From: an uncultured Oscillospiraceae bacterium
GTDB lineage: Bacteria > Bacillota > Clostridia > Oscillospirales > Oscillospiraceae
NCBI GenBank assembly: GCA_947632175.1
Contig: CANROC010000007.1
Coordinates: 83,030-147,029, forward strand
DNA length: 64,000 nt
Direction of reading: 5' to 3'
The translations under genes were made by a program, and so were the position numbers. Below are positions 1 to 7,687 of this stretch, one piece after another; the stretch's first letter is position 1, and each line of letters begins with the position of its first letter. Below the pieces are notes generated by a model. That model saw nothing but the letters and a program-made list of their open reading frames with translations, was not told the origin of the DNA and did not search any database.

Positions 1-520
1 TGATACCCTCTGAGTCGAATTGGTAGGTAGGCCGTATATCATGGTCCGGATTTTCGTCTATTGAGATGTTGGCGCGGAACCAAAGATTGTCCAAGTCAAA
101 CTCCAAGTCCGCAGGATTGCAGGGTGCAATCGTTCTCTCCGGCACAGCTGCGCACGGCAATTCGACGTACACAACGTCGTGTGTGAGCATCTCCGCCTTG
201 TGCTTCTCAATACGTTCTTCCAGTTCCACACGCAACCTCCACAGCACATCGCTGGTGAGGTTTTTCTGCAGCTCCGGTTTTGAGAACGCCCAATCTTGTC
301 CGTATGTGTCTCTTGCAATGACGCAATCGAACGTGATGTCCTTGGCAATCGTCCCGTGGAAGAAGCTGACGTTGCCTCCGTCCTCCCACTTCAGTGTGTG
401 AGTCGGAATCTTGAGCATGAGTCCGCCGATTCGCTTGTTTGGGTCGTCCTCATGCTTGCCGTCAAGTGTTGAAAATGCGTAGATATATGGATGTTTCAGT
501 ACGAAATTGTTGAAGTCCAC
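1..520 (-). CDS. Hypothetical protein, 3' end cut by window edge
   Basis: Open frame from a GTG at 520 to the window edge, about 173 residues visible, C-terminus missing. The GTG start is chosen because AAGGAG lies 8 nt upstream; that ribosome binding site overlaps the end of the RNA ligase gene, so the two are probably co-translated. The visible protein begins MDFNNFVLKHPYIYAF and has no motif I recognise. No signal peptide or membrane segment is seen. Confidence 0.6.
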   Translation of the reverse strand, partial: MDFNNFVLKHPYIYAFSTLDGKHEDDPNKRIGGLMLKIPTHTLKWEDGGNVSFFHGTIAKDITFDCVIARDTYGQDWAFSKPELQKNLTSDVLWRLRVELEERIEKHKAEMLTHDVVYVELPCAAVPERTIAPCNPADLEFDLDNLWFRANISIDENPDHDIRPTYQFDSEGI

Positions 521-525
521 AAGCG

Positions 526-1170
526 TCACTCCTTCGGGCAGACGTCATTAACCTTCACCTTCACGATGACGCGGTTGCCGCTGCGGTAGCGAAGTTCGTG
601 CACAGGGTGGCAGACGAGTCCTTCCATCTGGATGTCGCCGAGTGTGGATTGCGGCTTTGTGCGTACGTACTCCACAGCCTCCTCAAGAGTCCCGGTCATG
701 ATCACCGGAACTGCCTGGACGCCGAATGTCTTGGCGATTTCTTCTATGGACTCTCGCGTCAGCCAGACGTTTGCTTCAGGCATGTACACGTCGAAGAGGA
801 TGAAGCTGACGTCTCCGTACGCAGGTCCGGCAGCCTGAATGCGACCGCCGTATCCCTCGCCAAACAGGATGAACTGCTTCTCGCCGAACGTCTGCTCAAA
901 CAGCTCCTCAGTTTCATCGCCGCCAAAGAGTTCGTTCAGCTTGTTGACCAGAGGTGCTGGAATTTGCGCACGCTCTGTGCGTCCCTGAAAGGACACCTTG
1001 TGCCCGTCCCAGACGACGCCGATATTTGTGCCGTCAACCTTCTCTGTGCAGAGCCAATTGACGTTTTTGAGCATGTCGACGGTTTCGTCGATGTACTCGC
1101 CCTGGATGATTTCCCGCTTGCCTTCAGTATCTCTCTTGAAGACGGCGGGGATTTTTACGTACTTGTACAT
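526..1170 (-). CDS. RNA ligase (Rnl2/DRB0094-like nucleotidyltransferase)
   Basis: ATP-dependent RNA ligase that would seal nicked RNA, typically to repair host tRNA cut by defence nucleases. Covalent nucleotidyltransferase motifs are in order: motif I EKVDGTN with the AMP-accepting lysine near residue 43, motif III FILFGEGYGG, motif IV EGLVCHP and motif V VIVKVKV. At about 214 residues it is short, with only the catalytic domain. The ATG at 1170 fits the AAAGGA site best; a GTG two codons upstream overlaps the previous stop. No partner kinase/phosphatase is visible in this window. Confidence 0.85.
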   Translation of the reverse strand: MYKYVKIPAVFKRDTEGKREIIQGEYIDETVDMLKNVNWLCTEKVDGTNIGVVWDGHKVSFQGRTERAQIPAPLVNKLNELFGGDETEELFEQTFGEKQFILFGEGYGGRIQAAGPAYGDVSFILFDVYMPEANVWLTRESIEEIAKTFGVQAVPVIMTGTLEEAVEYVRTKPQSTLGDIQMEGLVCHPVHELRYRSGNRVIVKVKVNDVCPKE

Positions 1171-1172
1171 TT

Positions 1173-1895
1173 TCACTCATCCTTTCTGAGTGGAACAACA
1201 GCATCTGGATTCAGTACTACGATTGAATCGCAGTCCCATCCGCCGAGAGAGTAGTGCAGGTCGGTCTCCATGTTCAACTCGGTGGGATGCTCACAGTCCT
1301 TGCCGTACCAGCACAGCTCGATTGCGTCGATGCCGCTGTCACGGCACTCCTCGAAATCAATCATGTACCACCACGGGTCGTAGTGATAGCCAGGCTCGTA
1401 CCAGAAGTCGTTCCACGGAAGTTTCTGCAGGTCGTCGTAATTGTGTACGGTAAACACTGCGTCGGGATTTCGCATGGTGAATTTGAAGCAGTCGTCCTTG
1501 TCGTATTTGCGGAAATGCTCTTCTTTACACCAGTCAATCCAGCCGAAATCTGCGTCTGCTCTTGACGCCCAAAGTCCGCCTTCAGGCTTGTTCCAGCACG
1601 TCTTGTTGGAAATCGGGAAGTTGATGTGCGGGTCAAACTTCTTTGCGCCGTAGTGAATGTATACCGGCTTATCCATAGCTGTTGCCCCTTTCGTAGTTTG
1701 CGGATTGCCCTGCAAGCTGCCTGCAGAAACGCCAAACAGCTTGCCGAGCTTCGTTGCTTCGTCAGCAGATGTGTTGCGGATTCCTGCCTCAATTTGCGCG
1801 TAGGCTGCCACTGGCATCCCGAGATACCTGGCAACGTAATCTTGAGACAAGCTCAGGTCGGTCCGTAATCTTGCAATGCGGCTTGCGGTGTTCAT
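1173..1895 (-). CDS. XRE-type helix-turn-helix fused to a Trp-rich domain of unknown function
   Basis: Residues 1-60 form an XRE/Cro-like helix-turn-helix (RIARLRTDLSLSQDYVARYL). Residues from about 75 onward form a second domain beginning MDKPVYIHYG and containing NKPEGGLWASR and GWIDWCKEEHF; the KPxGGLWAS signature recurs in phage proteins of unknown function. The internal ATG at about 1679 is preceded by AAAGGGG at good spacing, so the second domain may also be made alone. The 3' end is translationally coupled to the RNA ligase. Role unknown. Confidence 0.7.
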   Translation of the reverse strand: MNTASRIARLRTDLSLSQDYVARYLGMPVAAYAQIEAGIRNTSADEATKLGKLFGVSAGSLQGNPQTTKGATAMDKPVYIHYGAKKFDPHINFPISNKTCWNKPEGGLWASRADADFGWIDWCKEEHFRKYDKDDCFKFTMRNPDAVFTVHNYDDLQKLPWNDFWYEPGYHYDPWWYMIDFEECRDSGIDAIELCWYGKDCEHPTELNMETDLHYSLGGWDCDSIVVLNPDAVVPLRKDE

Positions 1896-2263
1896 TCGCT
1901 GAACAACTCCGGGAATCTCTCGAGAAGGTCAGCCTGCGTGTAGTCGCGGTCGACCATGAGCTTGCTTGCGCAGTTCAGCATTTCGCGGACGCCGTAGTCT
2001 GTGAGGATGTCGCGTCCGTACTCCTTTACGTTGGTCTGCTTGCGCGTGAGCATATCGATAGGCTCAAAGTGGTCGTACAGCTCCGGCCAGGTGGAGTACA
2101 GCTCATACTTGCTCCAGCCGTACTCCTCAGAGAGGTCGTATGCCGCATCAATTGCCTCGGCAAACTCGTCCTGAGAGAGACCTTCCGTGAGTTCTTTGCG
2201 TGCGAGTTCGCGCACCGTGTTGATAATCGCTGCCAGCGTTTCGAGTTCAGTTACTTTTGCCAT
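1892..2263 (-). CDS. Small acidic hypothetical protein
   Basis: 123 residues beginning MAKVTELETLAAI. The start at 2263 is chosen because GGAGGAG precedes it; the longer frame runs back into the upstream gene. Acidic and helical, with DLLERFPELFSE at the C-terminus resembling the DLHTVLPNIF of the upstream neighbour, which suggests two related small proteins. Overlaps the next gene by ATGA. No function recognised. Confidence 0.65.
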   Translation of the reverse strand: MAKVTELETLAAIINTVRELARKELTEGLSQDEFAEAIDAAYDLSEEYGWSKYELYSTWPELYDHFEPIDMLTRKQTNVKEYGRDILTDYGVREMLNCASKLMVDRDYTQADLLERFPELFSE

Positions 2264-2480
2264 GTGAATCTCCTCCTGTAGTTCTGAAAATGTTGGGAAG
2301 GACTGTGTGAAGATCCTCCTCAGACATGTTGTATTCATCCGAAATTTTGCAGATAAGGCAGTACATTGCCGTCTTGAATTCTGTTGAGAATGTTACGCCT
2401 GCGCCAACCTCGTTGTTGTAATCATCGAGAATTTCGCAAATCATCGTGTTCTCGATAGTCTTGCAGGTATCAGATGTCAT
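2247..2480 (-). CDS. Small hypothetical protein
   Basis: 77 residues, MTSDTCKTIENTM start. Helical and acidic; the MSEEDLHTVLPNIF segment resembles the TQADLLERFPELF end of the next gene and the TKEIAMRWPKLV part of the previous one, so the three may share a short helical module. Overlaps both neighbours by 11-17 nt, as expected within an operon. Confidence 0.6.
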   Translation of the reverse strand: MTSDTCKTIENTMICEILDDYNNEVGAGVTFSTEFKTAMYCLICKISDEYNMSEEDLHTVLPNIFRTTGGDSHGKSN

Positions 2481-3060
2481 AAGCGGACCACCTTACCCTG
2501 TATTTGAACGTCGGACCTGTCTTCTGCACCAGCTTCTTCTTAGGCTTCTCGTTTGCGTCGAGCTTCCCTTTGTCGGATTCATCTGACTCAGTTTTACCTG
2601 ACTCAGTTTCATCTGACTTAGGCTTGCCAGTCGGAATCTTGCGCTCCGGCAGTTTGACGTCGTAGCCGATAAGCCGGGAGACCAGCTTAGGCCAGCGCAT
2701 TGCGATTTCCTTGGTCGTCCAAGCGTAGTACTCCTGAAGCTCCCTGATAATGAGCAGGAAGTCGTCATCGTCGACAAGTTCGAGTCCGTTCGGGTCGTTC
2801 TCGTCCCGCTCAACACCCTTCACGAAGTAGTCCAGGCGCTTCATGAGAGCCAATTCCCACTCGTCAATTGCGCCGGCATACCGCCCGCTGGCGATTTCTA
2901 CGGCTTCCGCGTCCTTCTGGCGCTGAAGTGCGTCGAGTACGATGGAGTTCACGTCCTCTTCGAGTTCGCTGAGACAGTCGTTGATTGTCTCGTCATTCAC
3001 GAATTTGAGATTGCGCTTAAGCGTCGCTCTCAGTGTATCCTGCTCTGTTCCTGTAAGCAT
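2470..3060 (-). CDS. Hypothetical protein with charged repetitive tail
   Basis: 196 residues from ATG 3060 (AAGGA upstream). The N-terminal 130 residues are helical; a low-complexity Ser/Glu/Lys stretch near residues 150-180 repeats ETESGKTESDES-like units and leads to a basic end. Such a tail is typical of a flexible linker. No catalytic motif recognised. Confidence 0.65.
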   Translation of the reverse strand: MLTGTEQDTLRATLKRNLKFVNDETINDCLSELEEDVNSIVLDALQRQKDAEAVEIASGRYAGAIDEWELALMKRLDYFVKGVERDENDPNGLELVDDDDFLLIIRELQEYYAWTTKEIAMRWPKLVSRLIGYDVKLPERKIPTGKPKSDETESGKTESDESDKGKLDANEKPKKKLVQKTGPTFKYRVRWSAYDI

Positions 3061-3074
3061 TGCTATCCTTCCTT

Positions 3075-3647
3075 TCAATGTTCGGTTTTGGGTTGAATGT
3101 TCGCTTCTGAATGTTCAGTTTTCCAGGCGTCCTTTGCCTCTTTGAGATACTGCTCTAATAGAGCACGTTGCTCGTCAAAGTCTGTAATTTCATAGTTGCA
3201 GGACAAAGTCCTTGGGGGTGTGCCCTCAAGCCACCACATACACTCTTCGGCATTCAAGTACGCATGGTTGATTATACGGAGCATCTTGCAATACGGATCT
3301 CCACTGCAAGCATCGTCTTCCTTCCACTCGTCATCCAGGCATTCTCCGCCTTCCCCGCAATCTCTGCACGGATTGAAATCTCCCATGTCGTAGAGGAAGT
3401 TTACCAGCATGTTTGTAATGGCCTTCCTCCGGGCCGGGGTAGGTCCGCGACTGAAGTCCATGATGTGATTCGGGTCAGCCGTGTTGTCAACGAGATGCAG
3501 GATGTCTTTTGAAACGACCCACATCTGGTCGTATGGGTAGTTGATGCGCAGATTCGGATTCCAGCTGTTGATGCGGTCGATGATGTCACGCTGGATTTTG
3601 TCCGCAATTTCGGAGATGATTTTGTCCTGATCGTCGATGTCAATCAT
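3075..3647 (-). CDS. Hypothetical protein with Cys cluster
   Basis: 190 residues. A cysteine cluster around residues 100-125 (CRDCGEGGEC then CSGDPYC) could bind zinc. The N-terminus has the amphipathic pattern DKIISEIADKIQRDIIDRIN, which resembles the helical module that follows the CxxC pairs in the genes at 3.7-7.1 kb. GGAGGG lies before the ATG. Likely a divergent member of that paralogous group. Confidence 0.65.
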   Translation of the reverse strand: MIDIDDQDKIISEIADKIQRDIIDRINSWNPNLRINYPYDQMWVVSKDILHLVDNTADPNHIMDFSRGPTPARRKAITNMLVNFLYDMGDFNPCRDCGEGGECLDDEWKEDDACSGDPYCKMLRIINHAYLNAEECMWWLEGTPPRTLSCNYEITDFDEQRALLEQYLKEAKDAWKTEHSEANIQPKTEH

Positions 3648-3757
3648 GCGCTGTCCCTCCTTTCGCAGTGGTCTGTGTAGACGGTGAAGGTCGCGATGTA
3701 TTTGTTACGGAATTTCGCCTGAATAGCGGCGACCAGCCTCTTGAAAAGCTTAATCAT
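3644..3757 (-). CDS. Very small basic protein
   Basis: 37 residues, MIKLFKRLVAAIQAKFRNK start. Shorter than the raw open frame: GGGAGG precedes the ATG at 3757 and that ATG overlaps the stop of the upstream gene (ATGTATGATTAA), a translational-coupling arrangement. Basic amphipathic helix. Function unknown. Confidence 0.5.
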   Translation of the reverse strand: MIKLFKRLVAAIQAKFRNKYIATFTVYTDHCERRDSA

Positions 3758-4040
3758 ACATAAACCTCCCGTTGTCGATGTCCAGTGCGCAGTTATGAAG
3801 TTCCTTTGAGATGCGCTCCATGATTGCGTCAACGATGCCTACGGCACATTCTCCCATGCTCTCTTCATTAATCTCCCAGCCACTTATTGAGGCCGCAGGA
3901 GTGAGGCACTTGGAGCATGGCACGCTTGTGGGGCTTTCGTCCTTGTGCGCGCAATTTGCGCAACTTGCGTGCTTAAACCAAGTGTGGATGCAGTTTACCG
4001 CTTCACACCTGCAGTCCGTAATGAATTCCCAGTCAAACAT
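3750..4040 (-). CDS. CxxC-pair small protein (paralogous family)
   Basis: 96 residues from MFDWEFITD. Carries SCANCAHKDESPTSVPCSKC, a CxxC...CxxC zinc-ribbon-like pair, then ISGWEINEESMGECAVGIVDAIMERI, the amphipathic helix that follows the cysteines in its neighbours. The start at 4040 overlaps the previous stop and has GAGG 9 nt upstream. Member of the expanded family described for 3.0-7.1 kb. Confidence 0.65.
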   Translation of the reverse strand: MFDWEFITDCRCEAVNCIHTWFKHASCANCAHKDESPTSVPCSKCLTPAASISGWEINEESMGECAVGIVDAIMERISKELHNCALDIDNGRFMYD

Positions 4041-4500
4041 CGTCGTCGTCCTCAACTATCTCGGAAGCCGTTGTCAGTACGCCAGGGTCCCATTCCGGGG
4101 TCTTGCCTACATCGCTAAATGCGCTCAGGAATACGTGTGGCTCGTGCGGCAATGCCACAATGCCATCATCCGTAGAGATCTGGATTCTGTTTCCGCCCTT
4201 GTCCTCTATGATGAATCCCGTCTTCCACTGTGCGGCGATATCCTCGGCGACTTTCTTGTCCACGATTCCCGCCAGTACCTTTGTGATATCGAACGTAATC
4301 CACTTCGCAACGGCGGCAGCGTACTCAGTGGACAAGGTATACATAGAGTAGAAGTACTTGACGCAGCAGTCTCCGCACTCGTGCTCGTCACTCTTGCCTT
4401 TAGATTCGCAGGTGTCGCAGGACATCATCACGCCTCGGATTGCAATGGACCTCTCAATTGCCGCCTCGATTTCGTCGACTTCATTCTTTGTGAGTTTCAT
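4033..4500 (-). CDS. CxxC-pair protein (paralogous family)
   Basis: 155 residues from MKLTKNEVDEIEAAIER; AAGGAG is 7 nt upstream of ATG 4500. The CDTC...CGDCC pair lies near residues 27-45, followed by LSTEYAAAVAKWITFDITKVL, the family helix. The rest (AEDIAAQWKTGFIIEDKGG onward) is a beta-rich C-terminal extension not seen in the shorter members. Confidence 0.65.
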   Translation of the reverse strand: MKLTKNEVDEIEAAIERSIAIRGVMMSCDTCESKGKSDEHECGDCCVKYFYSMYTLSTEYAAAVAKWITFDITKVLAGIVDKKVAEDIAAQWKTGFIIEDKGGNRIQISTDDGIVALPHEPHVFLSAFSDVGKTPEWDPGVLTTASEIVEDDDDV

Positions 4501-4790
4501 GTGCTCGCTCCTTTCGCTCCTAATGAGACTTTGAGTTCCTCTGCAGTGAACGCCCACTGCAGTCCGTACAGTTCCTCGAAGATGGTGCGGCTGTAGATGG
4601 GCTGACCGTTTCTGCCCAAAATTTCGCAGGTACACTCAGTCTTGGCCTTGTCCCACTTCAGCTTGTCAGTGGGCACCTTAATGATGTAGTCCACGTTATG
4701 AGGCCGTGCCTCGGGAGGCTTGATGGTTTGCCCGACTACGTGGACGAAGATTTCGGGAACGGATTTGATGCGCTTGTAGAAATTTCGCAT
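4497..4790 (-). CDS. Hypothetical protein
   Basis: 97 residues from MRNFYKRIKSVPEIF, with GAGGTGA upstream. Contains TECTCEILGRNGQPIYSR but lacks the paired CxxC of its neighbours. Overlaps the next start by ATGA. Function not recognised. Confidence 0.6.
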   Translation of the reverse strand: MRNFYKRIKSVPEIFVHVVGQTIKPPEARPHNVDYIIKVPTDKLKWDKAKTECTCEILGRNGQPIYSRTIFEELYGLQWAFTAEELKVSLGAKGAST

Positions 4791-4795
4791 GGCTG

Positions 4796-5071
4796 TCACC
4801 TCTCATATCGGTCCAGGATCTCGTCTATGAGGTCCACGATTTTCTCCGCGATTTTCGCCGCAGACTCTCTGGAGAGTCCCCAGTTGTCGCTCTCGGATCT
4901 GCAGTCTTCACAGTGCACAGGGTTTACGGTGCCAAAGTCGCTCTTGAAATAGCGACAGCTGAAGCAGGAGATGGTCTCAAATTCGCGGACCAGAACTTCC
5001 TCGATGATGGAGTATTTAAGTCTGGTGTTGAGGATCTCCCGCCACTTCTGGATTTCGGATTTCGGAATCAT
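4796..5071 (-). CDS. CxxC-pair small protein (paralogous family)
   Basis: 91 residues. SCFSCRYFKSDF...HCEDCRSE forms the CxxC...CxxC pair; NWGLSRESAAKIAEKIVDLI is the clearest copy of the downstream family helix. GGAGG sits 9 nt before the ATG. Its 5' end overlaps the previous gene by 56 nt, an unusually long overlap. Confidence 0.65.
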   Translation of the reverse strand: MIPKSEIQKWREILNTRLKYSIIEEVLVREFETISCFSCRYFKSDFGTVNPVHCEDCRSESDNWGLSRESAAKIAEKIVDLIDEILDRYER

Positions 5072-5426
5072 CCGTATCAGCCTCCTTTATCTTCTCGAAT
5101 TCGCGCTTTACGGTATCGAATAGCTTGTTTGCGTATGATGCTGAGAGATTTACGGCTGTGTCGTACATGGTTTTGGACAGCGCGTAGATAATTTCGTCGC
5201 TTACCAGCGTGATGATTTCGCGCGCAATATCATCTGCAAGCTCTTTTGAAAGATACCAGTAGTTGTCGTACGCCTCTCTCCCAGCTTTGCATTGCTCGCA
5301 TTGATGGCTGTAGAAGGTGGAGTTTGTCTTGTTTCTGAAGTCCGCTTTATTGCAGTGAAAGCACTCTCCGTACAAAACGTCATGCCGCAGAATGTTTGCC
5401 ACCATTTCTACGAGTTTTTCATTCAT
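5016..5426 (-). CDS. CxxC-pair protein (paralogous family)
   Basis: 136 residues. CFHCNKADFRNKTNSTF...CEQC is the cysteine pair; YWYLSKELADDIAREIITLV is the conserved helix, followed by a longer helical tail. AGGAGG precedes the start. Likely zinc-binding small protein; partner unknown. Confidence 0.65.
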   Translation of the reverse strand: MNEKLVEMVANILRHDVLYGECFHCNKADFRNKTNSTFYSHQCEQCKAGREAYDNYWYLSKELADDIAREIITLVSDEIIYALSKTMYDTAVNLSASYANKLFDTVKREFEKIKEADTDDSEIRNPEVAGDPQHQT

Positions 5427-5913
5427 ATTCAGGGACCTCCTCGTCGAGTACGCTCAGAATTTCGCCTGCAAGTTCCTTTGACTTGTTGTGAGCAATAATC
5501 CAAGAACTTGCCTCACAGCAGTCACACCACCGCACCTCGTGATTCCCGGCCTTCTCATCCTTGTACTCGCAGGTCTCGCATGACCCGAGTCCAAAGTTGT
5601 CGATCTTGTCTGCGATGCGTTCTACAAGTCCTGAGTAGCACGCACCATCCTCTCCGGACTTAATCCAGCCGAGCAGGTGGATGAAAACCGCCGCCTGGTG
5701 TGCTGCTTCTTCGTCGGACATCTCCCAGTTCACGTCGGAGTGCATGCAGTTGACGCACTCATTAGGCTCCTCAAGGATGTACTCGTGGTCGACGTCCCAT
5801 ACGCGCTTTTTGTCGTATGCGCAGGTTTCGCAGCTTACTGAAGCCCCACTCTTGATAATGTTTGCAAGCTCTGAAACTGCGTGGAGTCTATGGCTGTTTG
5901 TCTTGAAAAGCAT
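5419..5913 (-). CDS. Double CxxC-pair protein (paralogous family)
   Basis: 164 residues with two complete modules, best explained by internal duplication: SCETCAYDKKRVWD...CVNC followed by NWEMSDEEAAHQAAVFIHLL, then SCETCEYKDEKAGN...CDCC followed by NKSKELAGEILSVLDEE. GGAGGG precedes the ATG. This gene is the clearest evidence that the cysteine pair and helix form one unit. Confidence 0.7.
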   Translation of the reverse strand: MLFKTNSHRLHAVSELANIIKSGASVSCETCAYDKKRVWDVDHEYILEEPNECVNCMHSDVNWEMSDEEAAHQAAVFIHLLGWIKSGEDGACYSGLVERIADKIDNFGLGSCETCEYKDEKAGNHEVRWCDCCEASSWIIAHNKSKELAGEILSVLDEEVPEYE

Positions 5914-5914
5914 A

Positions 5915-6193
5915 TTACCGTCCCTCCAGTATCGCTTCGATTCTTTCTACGGCTTCCTGTGCTATTAGCTTGGCGTATGCTCTTGAGATTTCAAACTGCA
6001 TGTTATAGCTGTTGCAGTTACTGCAGGAATTCCAAGGCCAGTCCGTATCATCGTTCTCCTCGATACTGCGGAGATGCCCGTCTAAGTCGTGGCGGCAATG
6101 GTCACAGCAGTCGCCGCTGTCGAGAGCTTCGACGTGGTTGTAAATTTCGTGCGCGATGGCGTCAATCATCGTCTGCTTTGTCTTCTGGTCCAT
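5915..6193 (-). CDS. CxxC-pair small protein (paralogous family)
   Basis: 92 residues from MDQKTKQTMIDAIAHEI. CCDHCRHDLDGHLR...SCSNC is the cysteine pair and FEISRAYAKLIAQEAVERIE the helix. Start 6193 is 12 nt from GGAGG, slightly long; the gene overlaps the end of its upstream neighbour by 32 nt. Confidence 0.6.
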   Translation of the reverse strand: MDQKTKQTMIDAIAHEIYNHVEALDSGDCCDHCRHDLDGHLRSIEENDDTDWPWNSCSNCNSYNMQFEISRAYAKLIAQEAVERIEAILEGR

Positions 6194-6503
6194 ACTTCTC
6201 ACGGTCCTCCTTCTCATACGCGAGGTCCTCACTAATCTTGCGGAGTATCTCGTTGGTGAGTACCTCCGCAAATTTCGTGATGTTGTTCACGCTCTTTCGA
6301 GAGAGAGCATCTCGTATAGACGGGTCGTCTATGTCGCTGATAATCTCGCGCATTTTGTCCTCGCTGATGTCACCCTCGAAAATTCCGTGCGGAATTTCGG
6401 TGTACAGGTCACGGACGAGAGATTCGATGTAGCTCTTGACCCGGATGTGAATTGCGTTGAGCTGCTCGTCGCTCAGCGTGTAATAGATCTTGCCTGTCAC
6501 CAC
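6162..6503 (-). CDS. Helical acidic hypothetical protein
   Basis: 113 residues beginning at GTG 6503 (AGGAG upstream, overlapping the previous stop). Rich in I/V/E heptads (YIESLVRDLYTEI, EVLTNEILRKISEDL) like the helices of its CxxC neighbours, but without cysteines. Ends in an acidic EDKADDD tail. Function unknown. Confidence 0.6.
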   Translation of the reverse strand: MVTGKIYYTLSDEQLNAIHIRVKSYIESLVRDLYTEIPHGIFEGDISEDKMREIISDIDDPSIRDALSRKSVNNITKFAEVLTNEILRKISEDLAYEKEDREKYGPEDKADDD

Positions 6504-6850
6504 CAGTCACTCCTGTCGTCAGCTCCGTTGTATCGGTTGATTGCTCGGAATGTTTCGGATACGATGTCACTCGCAATGTAATAGGCGGCGTCTCTAATTG
6601 TGTCACACTCATCAACTGGCAGAGAGTCCGGTCCGTAGTCCCACAGATTTTTGTATCGGTCCCCAAAATCGCTCTTGAGCGTATCCTGAATTCTGGAGTA
6701 GTCAAGGTCGCCTGTATAACTGGCCTCATCTTTAATCGGATGCATGGTGAGGTACAGGATGATGTCGCGCATCATCTTTTCAATAGGCTCGACAATCAGG
6801 TCGCTGTCGTCGAAAGCCAGCTCGAATCTGAGTTCTGGTAAATTTGCCAT
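6497..6850 (-). CDS. Hypothetical protein
   Basis: 117 residues from MANLPELRFELAFDDSD. Helical segments (IVEPIEKMMRDIILYL, YYIASDIVSETFRAI) resemble the preceding gene and lack cysteines. AAAGGAAG precedes ATG 6850. Ends DDRSDWW. Confidence 0.6.
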   Translation of the reverse strand: MANLPELRFELAFDDSDLIVEPIEKMMRDIILYLTMHPIKDEASYTGDLDYSRIQDTLKSDFGDRYKNLWDYGPDSLPVDECDTIRDAAYYIASDIVSETFRAINRYNGADDRSDWW

Positions 6851-6851
6851 G

Positions 6852-7088
6852 TCAATCTTCCTTTCCAAGTGCTTTCAGTATTCGGTGTATGTATTCTTCG
6901 ATAATCCAGCTTGCAGGCTCCCAGTCAAAGCATTCGAGTGTGTAGTCGTTTACGCATGTGCTGCACGGAGTCTCATCGTCGTCGCGGTCGTTGTAGGCGC
7001 AAGCCGAGCAGTACTTAAACCTCAGACTTTCGTCTGTGAACGCGTCTTTCAACACTCTACGGAGAGCCTTGTGCTGAGCGTCTGTCAT
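6852..7088 (-). CDS. CxxC-pair small protein (paralogous family)
   Basis: 78 residues from MTDAQHKALRRVLKDAF. YCSACAYNDRDDDETPCSTC is the cysteine pair, followed by PASWIIEEYIHRILKALG. Start chosen at 7088 because AGGAG is 10 nt upstream; the GTG at 7097 is too close to it. First gene of the family in transcription order. Confidence 0.65.
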   Translation of the reverse strand: MTDAQHKALRRVLKDAFTDESLRFKYCSACAYNDRDDDETPCSTCVNDYTLECFDWEPASWIIEEYIHRILKALGKED

Positions 7089-7093
7089 GTTGC

Positions 7094-7675
7094 TCACACT
7101 CCTGTGGATCCAAATCCACCAGTGCGAGTCCCGGTTGCCTGGTCGTTTTCCGCAGTCAGGTAGGGGAGGATGATTCCCTGCGCAATTTTCGTACCAGCCA
7201 GGAATTTGGTCTCATGCTTGTGGTAGTCGAAATCACCTGTTGAAAAGTGAAGCATGATGTGCCCCTCGTTGTCTGCGTTGTAGTAGTCCTCGTCAATGAT
7301 GCCCACAGTGTTGTCCAGCCGGAAATCATACTTGACGCCAAGACTGCTGCGTGGAACGATCATGAGGAAGGTGCCTGGGTCAAGTTTCGCCCGAATACCA
7401 GTGCAGACCGTGTACCAGGAATTCGGAGCAAGGTCGAGGTCGTACGGGAGGTAGAAGTCGTATCCGGCAGACCCAGCTGTCGAACGTGCCGGGAGCTTGA
7501 CTTTTTCGTACGCCAAGATTACTGAGGTGTAGATGTCGTCGCACATTGCGTCCATGGCGTATTTGCTGATGTGCGTCCATAGCCCATTGTCTCCGAGGGT
7601 TGTCGCTATCTCTGTCTCTGCGACCTTTGTGACATCCTCGTCCCACTGCTCTTTGCTGATCTTTTCAAAATGCAT
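7094..7675 (-). CDS. dut: dUTPase (trimeric type) with N-terminal extension
   Basis: Hydrolyses dUTP to dUMP and PPi, keeping uracil out of phage DNA and feeding dTMP synthesis. All five trimeric-dUTPase motifs are visible: AGYDF, PRSSLG, the GIIDEDYYN substrate loop with catalytic Asp, GTKIAQGIILP and the C-terminal RTGGFGSTG. The catalytic domain starts near residue 58; the first 55 residues (KISKEQWDEDVTKV onward) are an added helical segment. Lies in the nucleotide-metabolism run with nrdG, nrdD and ThyX-like. Confidence 0.93.
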   Translation of the reverse strand: MHFEKISKEQWDEDVTKVAETEIATTLGDNGLWTHISKYAMDAMCDDIYTSVILAYEKVKLPARSTAGSAGYDFYLPYDLDLAPNSWYTVCTGIRAKLDPGTFLMIVPRSSLGVKYDFRLDNTVGIIDEDYYNADNEGHIMLHFSTGDFDYHKHETKFLAGTKIAQGIILPYLTAENDQATGTRTGGFGSTGV

Positions 7676-7687
7676 AGCTATCTCTCC

